From positions 1 through 25,671 of the forward strand of contig CAAFWR010000104.1 in the NCBI GenBank assembly GCA_900766745.1: a stretch of DNA of 25,671 nucleotides. Reading direction: 5' to 3'. Positions 8,264-17,610 of this stretch are shown piece after piece (within the stretch, counting starts at the first letter, position 1; every line of letters begins with the position of its first letter). Position numbers and translations under genes: made by a program. Source of the DNA: Methanobacteriaceae archaeon. Its GTDB lineage: Archaea > Methanobacteriota > Methanobacteria > Methanobacteriales > Methanobacteriaceae. Below the pieces are notes generated by a model. That model saw nothing but the letters and a program-made list of their open reading frames with translations. It was not told the origin of the DNA and made no database searches.

Positions 8264-8851
8264 TTATTCCTCTGCCTCATCAATATTCTTTTTAGCTTCT
8301 TCAAAATTCTCAGGTAAATCTATAGGATTGAGACCTCTTTCAAGATATTTAGAGAATTTTTTGTTTAATTCATCTTCATCTAAGGATTCAGCGTACTCAG
8401 CTACGTGTTCTCCTCTAATACGTTCATCTGCAGGGAAGATAAAGTCACCATGAGGAACATCTAAACCAGCATCAACAGCACCTTTAAGAGCTGCAAACAC
8501 TTTTGAACCTTTAATAGGGGATTTTAAACCAATGTCTAAAATTGCTTCATCAATACCTTTAGCTAATGCTCTTTTAGCTGCAAGGTAAGCAGTTAAGTAA
8601 ACACCAGAGATATTGTTTGCTCCACCTAAGTAACCATATTTTGATAATTCTTTACTTACTGCAGATGCTAAAGTTAAGTCTCCTTCAGGAGCATAGTCAA
8701 TAATTTGAACTACAACATTAGCATTGGAAAGTCTTACAACTAAACGAGATTTATCATAGTCAACTAATTTCATTCTAGCTGCATAATCAGTTTTTCCTTC
8801 TCTTCTCCTTCTGAAAGGTACTTTATAATTTGATCCATTTGCCACTTTCAT
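8264..8851 (-). CDS. rpl18: Large subunit ribosomal protein uL18
   Basis: It is a 5S rRNA-binding protein of the central protuberance. The 195-residue product has the archaeal/eukaryotic N-terminus [19 protein letters not shown] and the motif [26 protein letters not shown]. The last 15-20 residues are acidic ([12 protein letters not shown]). Start ATG at 8851 has GGGGG five bases upstream. It lies between L19e and S5, with 5-base and 2-base gaps. Confidence 0.96.
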   Translation of the reverse strand: MKVANGSNYKVPFRRRREGKTDYAARMKLVDYDKSRLVVRLSNANVVVQIIDYAPEGDLTLASAVSKELSKYGYLGGANNISGVYLTAYLAAKRALAKGIDEAILDIGLKSPIKGSKVFAALKGAVDAGLDVPHGDFIFPADERIRGEHVAEYAESLDEDELNKKFSKYLERGLNPIDLPENFEEAKKNIDEAEE

Positions 8852-8856
8852 TCCCC

Positions 8857-9303
8857 CTATTTAATTAAATCATGGTCACGAGCGTAGTTTTTCATGTAAG
8901 ATTTACTTCTGAAAGCCCCACCTTTAGCCATTTTATATAATTTACGGTATGTAGTAGCATCAATTTCTTCATTTGCACGCATTTCTTTAAGATCTTTTCT
9001 TAAAGCTCTGATAGTTGTCATCCATGCTTGTTTTTTAGGAGTACGTGCTTTTTTAGCTCCTTTTCTACTACCGTGTCCTTTTCTTTTACCTTTTGCTTTT
9101 TGTTCTGCTATCTTTTTAGAACGATAGCTACTTATTCCTTTTTTAGGTTTTGCTTTAATAGCACCATTATTGATTAACTGCTTAACCCCTTCTCTAGTAA
9201 TTGCTCTAGAAACTTCTTCAATTCTTTCTGGGTCAATCCATACACGATTAAGACCTACTTTAAGAATACTTGCAGCTAATCTTTTTTGAGTTGTAAGATT
9301 CAT
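8857..9303 (-). CDS. rpl19e: Large subunit ribosomal protein L19e
   Basis: The 148-residue basic protein has the family signature MNLTTQKRLAASILKVGLNR, then a long lysine/arginine-rich helix (KKIAEQKAKGKRKGHGSRKG) and WMTTIRALRKDLKEM. Start ATG at 9303 follows GGAGGATTATATAT. It is preceded by 137 bases of non-coding sequence with several possible stem-loops, which is unusual in this otherwise tightly packed operon and suggests a regulatory leader or an internal promoter. Confidence 0.96.
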   Translation of the reverse strand: MNLTTQKRLAASILKVGLNRVWIDPERIEEVSRAITREGVKQLINNGAIKAKPKKGISSYRSKKIAEQKAKGKRKGHGSRKGAKKARTPKKQAWMTTIRALRKDLKEMRANEEIDATTYRKLYKMAKGGAFRSKSYMKNYARDHDLIK

Positions 9304-9440
9304 ATATATAATCCTCCATATTCAGCCCAAAGCTGATTATTTAGATTTAATCTAAAAGTCCCTTAATTTTTTAATAATTTATATCAGAAGAACCAATAGT
9401 ACCCTCACTGGCTCAACTTTAATAAATATGAAATATTAAA
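9304..9440 (-). promoter_or_regulatory. Structured leader between L32e and L19e
   Basis: This 137-base gap has no gene. On the minus strand, in transcription order, it holds a possible stem GAGCCA/TGGTTC (9390-9414, one G-U pair, 13-base loop), an A/T-rich TATAAAT stretch near 9376-9385 that could be an internal TATA box, a 17-base near-perfect palindrome TTTAGATT-A-AATCTAAA (9340-9356), and a CAGC-TTTGG-GCTG stem-loop (9323-9335) ending just before the GGAGG site. It could be an autoregulatory ribosomal leader, but no known class is recognised. Confidence 0.4.
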
Positions 9441-9770
9441 TTATTTATTTAAAACTTTAATTCCAAGTTCTGTTGCCTTTTCAAGCATTAAATCTTTTTT
9501 CCTTTTACCAATAGAAGCACTAATTCTTGCAGCTTCAGTAGCTGGATCAAGAGCTTCTAATTCACTCATGTTGTTAACAAGAACATCTTTAAATCCGGAA
9601 GGGTGTAAATACCTAGTAGATCTTGGAGTCCTATAACCAATAGCAGGCATTGCCGGTTTTCCTGCTTCATATCTTCTCATTTTACTGGTTTTTCCTCTAG
9701 GTCTTCTCCATTTTATTCCAAGTTTTTTATAACGAGCATATTCTTGTCTTTTAAATTTTTTATTAGCCAT
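9441..9770 (-). CDS. rpl32e: Large subunit ribosomal protein L32e
   Basis: The 109-residue basic protein has the L32e hallmarks YKKLGIKWRRPRGKTSKMRRYEAGK and PAIGYRTPRSTRYLHPSGF. It is on the short side for archaeal L32e because the N-terminal extension seen in some species is absent. Start ATG at 9770 has GGTGATTTTG just upstream; the in-frame GTG at 9779 is part of that site. The gene immediately follows L6. Confidence 0.96.
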   Translation of the reverse strand: MANKKFKRQEYARYKKLGIKWRRPRGKTSKMRRYEAGKPAMPAIGYRTPRSTRYLHPSGFKDVLVNNMSELEALDPATEAARISASIGKRKKDLMLEKATELGIKVLNK

Positions 9771-9779
9771 CAAAATCAC

Positions 9780-10316
9780 CTATTCTTTGCTAATTAAATA
9801 TATTCCGTCTTGGAATACTCTAGGATCTCTTCCTTTAATTTTGGTTGCTTGTTCTAGGTTAGCCATGGTTTGACCAACATGTTCTTTGTTGATACCTGTA
9901 ATTGTTACCTCATCACCTTTAACAACAACTTTGGAATCTCCAATAATTTTTGCTTGTCTTGGGTGTCTTTCCCCGAGGAAATTGTCAATTACTACAACAT
10001 CTTTATTTACTTTTACAGTCATTGGAAAGTGAGCAAATAGAATTTTCATTGTGTATTTGAAACCATCAGTAACTCCAGTAATCATGTTGGAGATATGTGC
10101 TTTTGTGGTTCCAATCATTGCTTTATCTTTCTTTTTTGGAAATGAAGTTTCTAATACAACTAATCCATCTTCTTCTTTGATGCTTACTTTTGGATAAGTA
10201 AATATTCTGGAATCTTTTCCATTAGGTCCTTTAACAGAAACCTCATTTTTGTCAATTATAACTTCAACGCCTTCAGGGATTTCAATTTCTTCCCTTATAG
10301 CTGCAGCTACTACCAT
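9780..10316 (-). CDS. rpl6: Large subunit ribosomal protein uL6
   Basis: The 178-residue protein lies near the GTPase-associated centre. It has the two tandem L6 domains: an N-terminal one with [21 protein letters not shown], and a C-terminal one with a diagnostic [32 protein letters not shown] block, where the archaeal RVFQDGIY ending is clear. Start ATG at 10316 with GGTGATTAAT upstream; a longer GTG start at 10325 would consume the binding site. It lies between S8 and L32e. Confidence 0.96.
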   Translation of the reverse strand: MVVAAAIREEIEIPEGVEVIIDKNEVSVKGPNGKDSRIFTYPKVSIKEEDGLVVLETSFPKKKDKAMIGTTKAHISNMITGVTDGFKYTMKILFAHFPMTVKVNKDVVVIDNFLGERHPRQAKIIGDSKVVVKGDEVTITGINKEHVGQTMANLEQATKIKGRDPRVFQDGIYLISKE

Positions 10317-10325
10317 ATTAATCAC

Positions 10326-10718
10326 CTAGTACATGTAAGCCAACAAACGTCCGCCAATTCCTCTTTCTTTTGCCTCATTGTGAGTCATAATTCCCTGAGG
10401 AGTTGTAATGATTAAAATACCGAAGTTTTTTGCTGGCAAATATCTTTTTTCAAATTTCTCAAATTCATCTTTCTTAACAGCATGACGAGGTTTGATAACA
10501 CCACATTTGTTTATGTTACCATCTAATTCGACAGTGAATTTACCTGCTCTGCCATCGTCTACATATTCAAAATTACCAATGTAATTTTCTTTTTGCATAA
10601 CGCTTAAAACTTCTCCGATTAATTTTGAAGCAGGAGAAATAACACAAGAATCATTTACTTGTAATTCATTGTTCCTAATGTTAGTTAAAGCATCAGCAAG
10701 AGGATCCATAAGACTCAT
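10326..10718 (-). CDS. rps8: Small subunit ribosomal protein uS8
   Basis: The 130-residue protein binds the central domain of 16S rRNA. It begins [16 protein letters not shown], the conserved S8 start, and ends in [31 protein letters not shown], matching the archaeal S8 C-terminus (bacterial proteins have a GGExL variant). GAGGTAATTAAT precedes the ATG at 10718. It follows S14, whose stop codon is 11 bases upstream. Confidence 0.96.
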   Translation of the reverse strand: MSLMDPLADALTNIRNNELQVNDSCVISPASKLIGEVLSVMQKENYIGNFEYVDDGRAGKFTVELDGNINKCGVIKPRHAVKKDEFEKFEKRYLPAKNFGILIITTPQGIMTHNEAKERGIGGRLLAYMY

Positions 10719-10729
10719 ATTAATTACCT

Positions 10730-10873
10730 CTAGTTATATTTTTTAAAACCTATTTTAGGAGCAATTTCCCTAAAACATTGTCTGCATAAATTGAGTCCAT
10801 ATCTACTAATCATAGCAGAATGATCTCCACATCTACTACATTTTTTCGCAGCTTTTCCATATTTTCTTGGCAA
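10730..10873 (-). CDS. rps14: Small subunit ribosomal protein uS14 (zinc type, TTG start)
   Basis: A 47-codon frame beginning with TTG at 10873 and ending with TAG at 10730-10732. The translation opens (M)[15 protein letters not shown] and continues [22 protein letters not shown], ending KKYN. The two CxxC pairs (residues 12/15 and 30/33) bind zinc in the short archaeal-type uS14, which is usually 50-odd residues long. GGTGAT lies three bases before the TTG, matching ribosome binding sites elsewhere in the operon. It fits the expected slot between L5 and S8. An ATG-only or length-filtered gene search would miss it. Confidence 0.95.
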   Translation of the reverse strand: MPRKYGKAAKKCSRCGDHSAMISRYGLNLCRQCFREIAPKIGFKKYN

Positions 10874-10889
10874 ACTATCACCTATATAA

Positions 10890-11402
10890 TTATTCCATCA
10901 CGTATTCTACATTAAAATTATCTTCCATGAATTTCATAGTTTCATCTTTAGAAATTCTATGTCTTTGTGGTACTTTCTTTTGTTGGATTCTTCTTTTAGC
11001 TATTCTATAACCTGGTTTTTCAAAGGTTACTGAAAGGTTCATACCAAAAATACCAATATCTGGGTTATATTTCATACCTGGAATATCAATATGTTCTCTA
11101 ATACCGAATGAAAGATTTCCTTGATCATCAAATTGTGTTGGTTTAATTCTTCTCATAATTCCTTCTAAAACCATGTCAATAGCTTTATCAGCTTTATCAC
11201 CACGTAAAGTAACTTTACATGCAATAGGTTGACGTTTTCTAATACCCCATTCAGGGTTAGTTACTTTAGAATAAGTTTTTACAGGAGTTTGATCGAACAT
11301 CTCTTCTAAAAGAGTAATAGCACGAGATAATTTTTCCCCAGCTTCTCCAACACCGATGTTAACAGTAACTTTTTCAATCTTAACTTCGTTCATAGGATTC
11401 AT
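10890..11402 (-). CDS. rpl5: Large subunit ribosomal protein uL5
   Basis: It is a 5S rRNA-binding protein that contacts the P-site tRNA. The 170-residue product begins [24 protein letters not shown] and contains [21 protein letters not shown] and [23 protein letters not shown], which are diagnostic for archaeal L5. GGAGGTTAATCA precedes the ATG at 11402, which overlaps the S4e stop codon by four bases (ATGA), so translation is probably coupled. Confidence 0.96.
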   Translation of the reverse strand: MNPMNEVKIEKVTVNIGVGEAGEKLSRAITLLEEMFDQTPVKTYSKVTNPEWGIRKRQPIACKVTLRGDKADKAIDMVLEGIMRRIKPTQFDDQGNLSFGIREHIDIPGMKYNPDIGIFGMNLSVTFEKPGYRIAKRRIQQKKVPQRHRISKDETMKFMEDNFNVEYVME

Positions 11403-12127
11403 TGATTAACCTCCAATAAGTCAATTATCGGTGAATCAGTTCCAACAACAAAAGCATAGTCTTTTAAAGTTAAGAATTCATCTTTTTTATTGTTTTCAAT
11501 AAGAATAGTATTAGGATTAGAAGATTGATTAATAATAATTTCAGATACTTTACCTATTTCACCAGTGTGTTTACCACCAGTAACAAGTACAGTAGCACCA
11601 ACTTCTAATGGAAGTGATTCTTTAATATCTTGTTCAGGAATTGAAATTACAACAACATCCCCAACATTTAAATCAGTTTCATCAACAATTATGTTTTTAG
11701 CATCATGAAGGTTTAATTGAGTTTTTCCACCTTTGATTGTAGTTTTGTTGACAACCTGACATAATTTAGAATCTCCATTGTCAATTTCTTTTAATTGTAA
11801 TCTACCTTTATTATCTAAAAGTACTCTATAAATTTCACCAGTTTTTGGAATTTCGATAATATCCATAAATCCTACTGGGAATTTATAATCTTTAACTACT
11901 CTACCATCTACAAGAACATTACCTGAGTTGATGATTCTTTTTGCTTCTCTAGAATTATCAGCTAATCCGAGAATGTCTCTAATAACTAAAGTTAATGGTA
12001 AAGCATCATCAATAGAATGTGCACCTGCTGAAGGTTTTACAGTCCAGGTATCTTCTTTAGGATGAATAGGCCATGTTTTTGGTGCTTTATATCTTTTAAG
12101 ATGTTTTCTTGAACCCATATTAGCCAT
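11399..12127 (-). CDS. rps4e: Small subunit ribosomal protein eS4 (S4e)
   Basis: The 242-residue archaeal/eukaryotic protein is unrelated to bacterial S4. It begins [21 protein letters not shown], has an S4 RNA-binding domain ([21 protein letters not shown]), a central S4e domain and a C-terminal KOW motif ([18 protein letters not shown]). The ATG at 12127 is chosen because GGAGAT lies eight bases upstream; a frame starting at 12169 would add 14 residues inside the L24 gene. MGSRKHL at 12118 is an alternative. Confidence 0.95.
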   Translation of the reverse strand: MANMGSRKHLKRYKAPKTWPIHPKEDTWTVKPSAGAHSIDDALPLTLVIRDILGLADNSREAKRIINSGNVLVDGRVVKDYKFPVGFMDIIEIPKTGEIYRVLLDNKGRLQLKEIDNGDSKLCQVVNKTTIKGGKTQLNLHDAKNIIVDETDLNVGDVVVISIPEQDIKESLPLEVGATVLVTGGKHTGEIGKVSEIIINQSSNPNTILIENNKKDEFLTLKDYAFVVGTDSPIIDLLEVNQ

Positions 12128-12128
12128 T

Positions 12129-12488
12129 TTAATTATCTCCTTTAACATTTTTTGCTCTTCTATCGTCATCCATATCTGCTTTAATAATCATTAAGTTAGA
12201 TGGATCTATAGGAAGAAGTACTGCTGTTCCGTCAGGTTTTGATAAAGTTACTTCTTCGACGGTTACTTTATACTTGGTATAATCTACATCTAAGATTTTA
12301 CCTTCATGCCCTTTGAAGTCTCCACGAAGAACTTCTACTTTGTCTCCAACTCTTAAAGGTAAAGCTTTAGTACCAATTTTTTCTCTTAACTCTTTACTTA
12401 AAGTAGCACTTAATTGTTTACCTCGTTTATGAGCAGGAGCATTGTAAAGAGCTTTTCTTTGTTTTCTTGGTTGTTTTGACATTGACAT
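12129..12488 (-). CDS. rpl24: Large subunit ribosomal protein uL24
   Basis: The 119-residue protein is an assembly initiator near the exit tunnel. The basic N-terminus ([21 protein letters not shown]) is that of archaeal/eukaryotic L24/L26, followed by the KOW motif [31 protein letters not shown] precedes the ATG at 12488; a second ATG two codons later is equally possible. S4e begins one base after its stop codon. Confidence 0.95.
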   Translation of the reverse strand: MSMSKQPRKQRKALYNAPAHKRGKQLSATLSKELREKIGTKALPLRVGDKVEVLRGDFKGHEGKILDVDYTKYKVTVEEVTLSKPDGTAVLLPIDPSNLMIIKADMDDDRRAKNVKGDN

Positions 12489-12497
12489 TATTTCACC

Positions 12498-12896
12498 TTA
12501 TACTAAAATACTTGCTGCACTACCTACACTAGGCCATCTGTCAGCAGCTTCTTTAGCAACAGGACCCCTAATTTCAGATCCTTTTAAAATTCCCTCTGGG
12601 GTAATAATAACTGCTGCATTATCATCAAACTTAACACGAAGTCCGTCAGCACGTCTAAATTCCTTTTTTTGTCTTACAACTACTGCGTTAACAATTTCTC
12701 TTCTCATATCAGCAGTACCTTTTTTAACAGATGCTACAACTAAATCCCCAACACCAGCAACATCGAGTCTTCTACGAACACCTTTATATCCTTTAACTGA
12801 AATGATTTCGATTTCACGTGCACCAGTATTATCCACACATTGAAGAGTAGCTCCAATAGGTAAAGCTTTAGATACACTTGAGGTTAATGCTTTCAT
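12498..12896 (-). CDS. rpl14: Large subunit ribosomal protein uL14
   Basis: The 132-residue beta-barrel protein lies at the subunit interface. Its motifs are [19 protein letters not shown] and the C-terminal block [23 protein letters not shown], matching the longer archaeal L14 (bacterial about 122 residues). GGAGAGTAATTTT precedes the ATG at 12896. It lies four bases after S17. Confidence 0.97.
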   Translation of the reverse strand: MKALTSSVSKALPIGATLQCVDNTGAREIEIISVKGYKGVRRRLDVAGVGDLVVASVKKGTADMRREIVNAVVVRQKKEFRRADGLRVKFDDNAAVIITPEGILKGSEIRGPVAKEAADRWPSVGSAASILV

Positions 12897-12900
12897 AAAA

Positions 12901-13218
12901 TTACTCTCCTTTTACTTCTACTAAAACAAAGTGTTTAGTTTTACTTAAAGGTCTGCATTCTGCAACTTTTACAGAATCTCCAACATTTACATCTAAACAA
13001 TCTGGTTTGTGAACGTTAATTTTAGATTTTCTTTTTTCATATCTTTCATATTTTTTAATGAATTTGTAGTAACTACGTTCTACACTAATTGTCCTTTCAG
13101 CTTTGTTACTTACAACAGTACCTTCAAGGATTTGACCTCTTACAGGTAAAGATCCGTGGAAAGGGCAGTTAGGGTCATCACATGTAGTTTCTGGTTCTTG
13201 AACATTAAGCCCAACCAT
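12901..13218 (-). CDS. rps17: Small subunit ribosomal protein uS17
   Basis: The 105-residue OB-fold protein binds 16S rRNA early in assembly. The archaeal N-terminal motif [10 protein letters not shown] (Cys13, Cys18, His21) precedes the conserved [40 protein letters not shown] stretch. GGTGATATT precedes the ATG at 13218. It follows rnp1, with 11 bases between. Confidence 0.96.
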   Translation of the reverse strand: MVGLNVQEPETTCDDPNCPFHGSLPVRGQILEGTVVSNKAERTISVERSYYKFIKKYERYEKRKSKINVHKPDCLDVNVGDSVKVAECRPLSKTKHFVLVEVKGE

Positions 13219-13229
13219 AATATCACCGT

Positions 13230-13520
13230 TTATATTTTTTTAAATCTTTTTTTAATTCTATCTTCAGGACGAATTGACAAAATATTACCCTCAATTTCTA
13301 CAATTTCATTGCTCGGCAATGTAAATTGAAAGATTGAATTGGATTTAGGAATTAATTTCTCTTCAAAAATTCCATTATCGTTTTGGATTTCAATCTTAAT
13401 TGTGTTTTTTGTCTCATCAATAACAATTCCGTTTAAATTAAGAGATTTGTTAGTGGAACTTGTAACATTTACTTTTAGTCCAATAAATTCGTGATGAACT
13501 AAATTATTTACAGTTATCAT
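13230..13520 (-). CDS. rnp1: Ribonuclease P protein component 1 (Rpp29/Pop4)
   Basis: It is a protein subunit of archaeal RNase P, which matures tRNA 5' ends. The 96-residue product begins [17 protein letters not shown] and contains [18 protein letters not shown] and SIFQF, typical of the Sm-like Rpp29 barrel, then a basic tail [13 protein letters not shown]. The ATG at 13520 is preferred over a GTG four codons upstream, because that GTG is part of the GTGAGAGAT ribosome binding site. Its place between the SUI1 gene and S17 is conserved in archaea. Confidence 0.92.
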   Translation of the reverse strand: MITVNNLVHHEFIGLKVNVTSSTNKSLNLNGIVIDETKNTIKIEIQNDNGIFEEKLIPKSNSIFQFTLPSNEIVEIEGNILSIRPEDRIKKRFKKI

Positions 13521-13583
13521 ACTATCTCTCACGAAATTAATCAGCCGAATTATATTTGAACTCCTATTATTGAATAAATGAAA

Positions 13584-13925
13584 TTATCTTCTTCTTTTCC
13601 TATTATTCTTTTTAGACTCGCGAATTTCAATAGTATCTGATGAAAAACCCATATCAGATAAAACTTCTTTAACACGTACTTTATGATCTCCTTGGAGTTC
13701 AATTTGACTGTTTTTAGCAGTTCCACCACAAGCACATTTTGCTTTAAGGGTTTTAGTTAATTCTTTGATATCAATATCATGTTCATCGATACCTTCAATA
13801 ATAGTCATGAGTTTTCCGAATCTTCTTCTAACTGTAAAAACTTTTACAGTTTGAACTTCACGTGCAATTTCTTCACAAACACAAAGTTCTTCCGGAAGCC
13901 CACATACATCACAGATTTTTGACAT
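13584..13925 (-). CDS. SUI1-family translation initiation factor aIF1
   Basis: It is the homologue of eukaryotic eIF1/SUI1, which helps select the start codon on the small subunit. The 113-residue protein has an N-terminal zinc-ribbon-like cluster (Cys5, Cys8, Cys15, Cys17) and the SUI1 fold with [29 protein letters not shown] and [21 protein letters not shown] precedes the ATG at 13925, directly after the L29 stop. The C-terminus is very basic (KKNNRKRRR). Confidence 0.93.
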   Translation of the reverse strand: MSKICDVCGLPEELCVCEEIAREVQTVKVFTVRRRFGKLMTIIEGIDEHDIDIKELTKTLKAKCACGGTAKNSQIELQGDHKVRVKEVLSDMGFSSDTIEIRESKKNNRKRRR

Positions 13926-14132
13926 TTAATTCTCCTTCTGTTTTTCATTCAAAATTGTAAGAACACGAGCAATAGTTCTTTTCAATTCTTTAATTTTTCC
14001 AGGGTTTTCAACAACACCTGCAGCTGCACTTTTAGAAACATTTTTAGATAATTCCGCTTTGAGTTCAATTAATTTTTCTTGAATCTCATCAACTTCCATG
14101 TCCCAAATTTCTTTACTTCTTAAAATCGCCAT
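13926..14132 (-). CDS. rpl29: Large subunit ribosomal protein uL29
   Basis: A 68-residue, two-helix protein near the polypeptide exit. It shows IWDMEVDEIQEKLIELKAELSKN and the C-terminal NPGKIKELKRTIARVLTILNEKQ, both characteristic of L29. GTGAG lies 8 bases before the ATG at 14132. It is located between S3 and the SUI1 gene, abutting the latter. Confidence 0.95.
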   Translation of the reverse strand: MAILRSKEIWDMEVDEIQEKLIELKAELSKNVSKSAAAGVVENPGKIKELKRTIARVLTILNEKQKEN

Positions 14133-14144
14133 TGTAACAACTCA

Positions 14145-14921
14145 CTATGACTCATCATCGTCTGCTTCTATAGCTTCTTCTTCAATAACTTCCTCTAATT
14201 CGTCGAGATCTTCAATTTCTTCAATGATTTCTTCATCTTCGACAATAGCTTCATCTTCAGGAGTGATTGATTCATCTATTTCCATTTCACCTTCAGCTAC
14301 AACTTCACCATCTTCAACGATTTTTTCAGTAGGAGGAAGGATTTCAACAGTATCTGGTAAAACAGTTTCAGGAGGCATGATTCTTACATAAATACCTAAT
14401 ACACCAGGTTTTAATTGAACTGTAGCAAAACCTTCTTCTACAAATCTGATAGATGGTTCACCACATTTTTTAATGTAACCTTCAACAAATTTAGCTACAG
14501 CAGATCTAGAACCTCTAATTTTACCTGAAATAGTAACTTCTACACCTTGAGCTCCAGCACCCATAATTCTACGGATAGTTGAATATGCAACTCTTCTGAA
14601 ATGCATTCCTCTTTGTAACATATTAGCTATTTTGTAAGCCATGATTTTAGGATTAAGTTCAGGAGTTCCTACTTCTTTAACTTCAATTTGAGGATTATCT
14701 AATCCGAATTCATTTTTAAGAGTATTGGTGATGCTTCTTACATTTTTTCCGCCTCTACCAATAACCATACCGGGTCTTTCTGCATAAACTACAACCATTG
14801 TTCCTAATGGTGTAACTTGTACATCCATACCACCGTATCCAGCTCTTTCAAGTTCCTTTTCGAAATATTCATCGATTCTGGTTCTTCTAAGGCCTTCAGT
14901 GACGAAATCTTTTTCTATCAT
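14145..14921 (-). CDS. rps3: Small subunit ribosomal protein uS3 with acidic tail
   Basis: The 258-residue protein lines the mRNA entry channel. A KH domain contains PGMVIGRGGKNVRSI (GRGG at residues 55-58), and the C-terminal S3 domain includes MAYKIANMLQRGMHFRR and GAQGVEVTISGKIRGSRS. Residues about 200-258 form an extra tail with 31 Asp/Glu in 58 positions and no Lys or Arg. GGAGG precedes the ATG at 14921, which overlaps the L22 stop by one base. Confidence 0.96.
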   Translation of the reverse strand: MIEKDFVTEGLRRTRIDEYFEKELERAGYGGMDVQVTPLGTMVVVYAERPGMVIGRGGKNVRSITNTLKNEFGLDNPQIEVKEVGTPELNPKIMAYKIANMLQRGMHFRRVAYSTIRRIMGAGAQGVEVTISGKIRGSRSAVAKFVEGYIKKCGEPSIRFVEEGFATVQLKPGVLGIYVRIMPPETVLPDTVEILPPTEKIVEDGEVVAEGEMEIDESITPEDEAIVEDEEIIEEIEDLDELEEVIEEEAIEADDDES

Positions 14922-15385
14922 TAGTTAGCCTCCTTTAATACTATTTGAACGTGGGTTGTTGGTGTGTTAAATGGAGTAACTCTACCAAACGCTCTTGGAA
15001 TAACTCCTCTAATAATAACTCCTCTATGACTGGAAATATGTTCAATGAAGAGTTTTTCAGTATCCATACCTTTATATTCAGCATTTGCTTCAGCATTGAT
15101 TAATACTTTTAATATTTCTCCAGCTGCTTTAACAGGATATCTTCCAGATGGCCAACCTTTTTGACCTTTTCTGTGACCCACTTTTTTATTGTGTCTTTTG
15201 AAAGGAACAGATTGTTTCATATCAATTACATTTTCTAAATAAGTTTTTGCTTTTTCTACATCCATTCCTCTAATTGCCCTACAAATCTCAACACAGTGTT
15301 TAGGGGAAATCTTAAGAGATTTAGCCATAGCACGTGCTGTTTTTGCTTCATTACCTTCTTTGTTATAAGCATATTTGTTAGCCAT
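14921..15385 (-). CDS. rpl22: Large subunit ribosomal protein uL22
   Basis: The 154-residue protein lines the exit tunnel. The archaeal/eukaryotic L22/L17 signature is present: [27 protein letters not shown], then [36 protein letters not shown], and a C-terminal hairpin with [32 protein letters not shown] precedes the ATG at 15385. Confidence 0.96.
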   Translation of the reverse strand: MANKYAYNKEGNEAKTARAMAKSLKISPKHCVEICRAIRGMDVEKAKTYLENVIDMKQSVPFKRHNKKVGHRKGQKGWPSGRYPVKAAGEILKVLINAEANAEYKGMDTEKLFIEHISSHRGVIIRGVIPRAFGRVTPFNTPTTHVQIVLKEAN

Positions 15386-15397
15386 GTTCTAATCTCC

Positions 15398-15808
15398 TTA
15401 TTTAAGTGGTACGAACATAGATGATCTTGTAGCTCCCATACCTGGGTCTCCATGTTGAACACTTTTTCTTGTTGGTGCAAATTCACCGAAGTAATGACCA
15501 ATCATTTCTGGTTCAATTGTTACTTGAACAAATTCATGTCCATCATAAATTCCAAAAGTAGTACCTACCATTTCAGGAATTACAACCATATCCCTGCAGT
15601 GAGTCCTTACTACTACTGGTCTACCATCTTTAGTTCCTTCTTTGTTTAACTTTCTCATTTTATCCAAAACAATTTGTTGTCTTGGTAAAAAACCTCTTTT
15701 TAAAGATCTTCTTTGTCTTGCTGGGAATAATTCCATTACTTCCTCTAAAGACATGTCTTGTAATTCTTCAAGAGTATGACCTTTATATTTAAATACTTTT
15801 CTTGCCAA
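15398..15808 (-). CDS. rps19: Small subunit ribosomal protein uS19 (TTG start)
   Basis: The 136-residue archaeal S19/S15e contains [27 protein letters not shown] and the conserved block [27 protein letters not shown], ending [26 protein letters not shown]. The first codon is TTG at 15806-15808 (reading [10 protein letters not shown]), with GAGGGTG five bases upstream, so it is a genuine non-ATG start. It follows L2 with a 15-base gap. Confidence 0.95.
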   Translation of the reverse strand: MARKVFKYKGHTLEELQDMSLEEVMELFPARQRRSLKRGFLPRQQIVLDKMRKLNKEGTKDGRPVVVRTHCRDMVVIPEMVGTTFGIYDGHEFVQVTIEPEMIGHYFGEFAPTRKSVQHGDPGMGATRSSMFVPLK

Positions 15809-15823
15809 TGAAACACCCTCTAT

Positions 15824-16549
15824 CTATCTTTTTAATCCTGTTCTTCTAGCTGCAATAGAACCAACTTTTCTTCCTGGTGGCGCATTTCTTGAAATAGTAG
15901 TTGGACGACCAGGATGTTGTCTGTTACCTCCCCCGTGAGGGTGATCTACTGCGTTCATTGCTACTCCTCTAACAGTCATGAACTTTTTACCTTTAGCTTT
16001 GTATGCATGCCATCTGGTACCTGCTTTAAGGAATGGTTTTTCTTTTCTTCCTCCACCAGCTACAACACCAATACTAGCACGACAGTTAGGATTTAAGTAC
16101 TTTAACTCACCAGATGGTAACTCAACAACAGATTGATTTACATCATGAGTAATTAAAGAAGCGTAAGTTCCAGATGATCTTACAAAACGACCACCATCTC
16201 CTGGAGTATTTTCTATATTGTAAATAGGAGTACCTTCAGGAATTTCAGCAAGTGGTAATGTGTTACCAAATTTAATTGGTGCAGAAATACCGCATTCAAT
16301 TTCATCATCCACTTGAATAGATTCTGGTGCTAAAATGAATTTTTTCTCACCATTTTCAAATTTAACTTCTGCAATAGGAGCAGTTCTAGCTGGATCGTGT
16401 ACAATATCTGTTACAATACCTTTAATACTTCCTTCTTTTTCTAATGCATCGTAAGATCTGTATCTAATTTTATCTTTAAAACGATGGGAAGCAACACGGT
16501 GAGTAGGAGTTCCTCGTCCTCTTCTTTGAATTATTAATCGTTTTCCCAT
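15824..16549 (-). CDS. rpl2: Large subunit ribosomal protein uL2
   Basis: The 241-residue protein is needed for subunit association and peptidyl transferase activity. The N-terminus MGKRLIIQRRGRGTPTHRVASHRFK is archaeal. The conserved loop AMNAVDHPHGGGNRQHPGRPTT contains the functionally important His, followed by SRNAPPGRKVGSIAARRTG. GGGGGAATTTGA precedes the ATG at 16549. Confidence 0.97.
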   Translation of the reverse strand: MGKRLIIQRRGRGTPTHRVASHRFKDKIRYRSYDALEKEGSIKGIVTDIVHDPARTAPIAEVKFENGEKKFILAPESIQVDDEIECGISAPIKFGNTLPLAEIPEGTPIYNIENTPGDGGRFVRSSGTYASLITHDVNQSVVELPSGELKYLNPNCRASIGVVAGGGRKEKPFLKAGTRWHAYKAKGKKFMTVRGVAMNAVDHPHGGGNRQHPGRPTTISRNAPPGRKVGSIAARRTGLKR

Positions 16550-16561
16550 TCAAATTCCCCC

Positions 16562-16822
16562 TTAGAATACACCTATTTTAATAGCAATTTCTTCTGCCAT
16601 TTCTGGTTCAACAAGTTTGATATATGCTACTTTTTCACCATAAGGAGTAATGTGAGTGTTGACTCTTTTTACTTTTTCTTCGTATAATTCTTCAAAAGCT
16701 AATTTAATTGTTCTTTTATTTGCACTACGTTTTACAACAAAAACAAGTTCATTATTTTGATCAATTAAATTCATGGTTTTTTCAGTAACATGAGGTTTAA
16801 TAATAATTGAATATGCATCCAT
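16562..16822 (-). CDS. rpl23: Large subunit ribosomal protein uL23
   Basis: The 86-residue protein at the tunnel exit is a docking site for SRP and nascent-chain factors. It begins MDAYSIIIKPHVTEKTMNLI and contains KRTIKLAFEELYEEKVKRVNT, typical of the family. The ATG at 16822 follows GGTGATTATC; a GTG at 16831 lies inside that binding site and should not be used as the start. It sits between L4 and L2. Confidence 0.96.
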   Translation of the reverse strand: MDAYSIIIKPHVTEKTMNLIDQNNELVFVVKRSANKRTIKLAFEELYEEKVKRVNTHITPYGEKVAYIKLVEPEMAEEIAIKIGVF

Positions 16823-16843
16823 GATAATCACCTATTTTCCAAA

Positions 16844-17608
16844 TTATTGGAATAAACCTCCTAATTTTTCAACTGCTGATTTAGTGAAAATAGTGAGTCT
16901 TCCAGCATGAGTACCTGGTGCTAATAATTCTGCGTTTAAGTTTTCAACCAATACCACATCTACACCAGCATGGTTTCTTGCACCTAATTTAATGCCTTTA
17001 TCTTCACTAACAACTAAAAGAGGTCCTTTGGATTGTTTGTATTTACGTCCTCTGGTTTTTCCTCTACCAGCTCTAATTTTTTTACTGTTTTTAGAACGTT
17101 CAATATCATCATAAACTCCTAAAGCTTTAAAAAGTTCACGAGTTTGTTTAGTTGATTTTAAAGAACAGATATCATCTTCAACAACTATTGGGAACTGTTC
17201 AATATCCCCAACAACATGACCTCTTCCCTCAATTAAGTCTTTATTAGTTGTTGCTGCTACAGCAGATCTGATAGCAAATCTTCTTTCTTTGATATTGATT
17301 TTTTCATGATGATTTTTCTCAGATCTTACAGGATGTGCTTGTCTACCTCCAATAGCCATAGGTACAAAAGCAGCTCTAGCTCCGTTTTTTATTCTTGGTA
17401 CTCTTGCAGTACCTCTACCGGAACCCCATCCTTTAGCAGAAGTTCTTTTACCTGCCATAGGATCATTACCCCATGGTTGGATTCTTGCAGTTTGTGAAGA
17501 AATTACAGCTCTTTTAATTAAATCTGGTCTGTATTCTTCGTTAAAAATAGCTGGAAGTTCAATATCCTCTTTGACTTCCCCTTCCATTGAATAAACATTT
17601 ACTTTCAT
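16844..17608 (-). CDS. rpl4: Large subunit ribosomal protein uL4
   Basis: The 254-residue protein has the archaeal/eukaryotic L4 N-terminus ([20 protein letters not shown]) and the extended tunnel loop [23 protein letters not shown], then [20 protein letters not shown]-terminal residues contain [34 protein letters not shown] precedes the ATG at 17608, directly following L3. Confidence 0.97.
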   Translation of the reverse strand: MKVNVYSMEGEVKEDIELPAIFNEEYRPDLIKRAVISSQTARIQPWGNDPMAGKRTSAKGWGSGRGTARVPRIKNGARAAFVPMAIGGRQAHPVRSEKNHHEKINIKERRFAIRSAVAATTNKDLIEGRGHVVGDIEQFPIVVEDDICSLKSTKQTRELFKALGVYDDIERSKNSKKIRAGRGKTRGRKYKQSKGPLLVVSEDKGIKLGARNHAGVDVVLVENLNAELLAPGTHAGRLTIFTKSAVEKLGGLFQ

Positions 17609-17610
17609 GA

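Noticed and set aside
13550..13735. Small minus-strand frame within the aIF1 gene
   Set aside because: It overlaps the SUI1-family gene in another frame and has no recognisable product or ribosome binding site.
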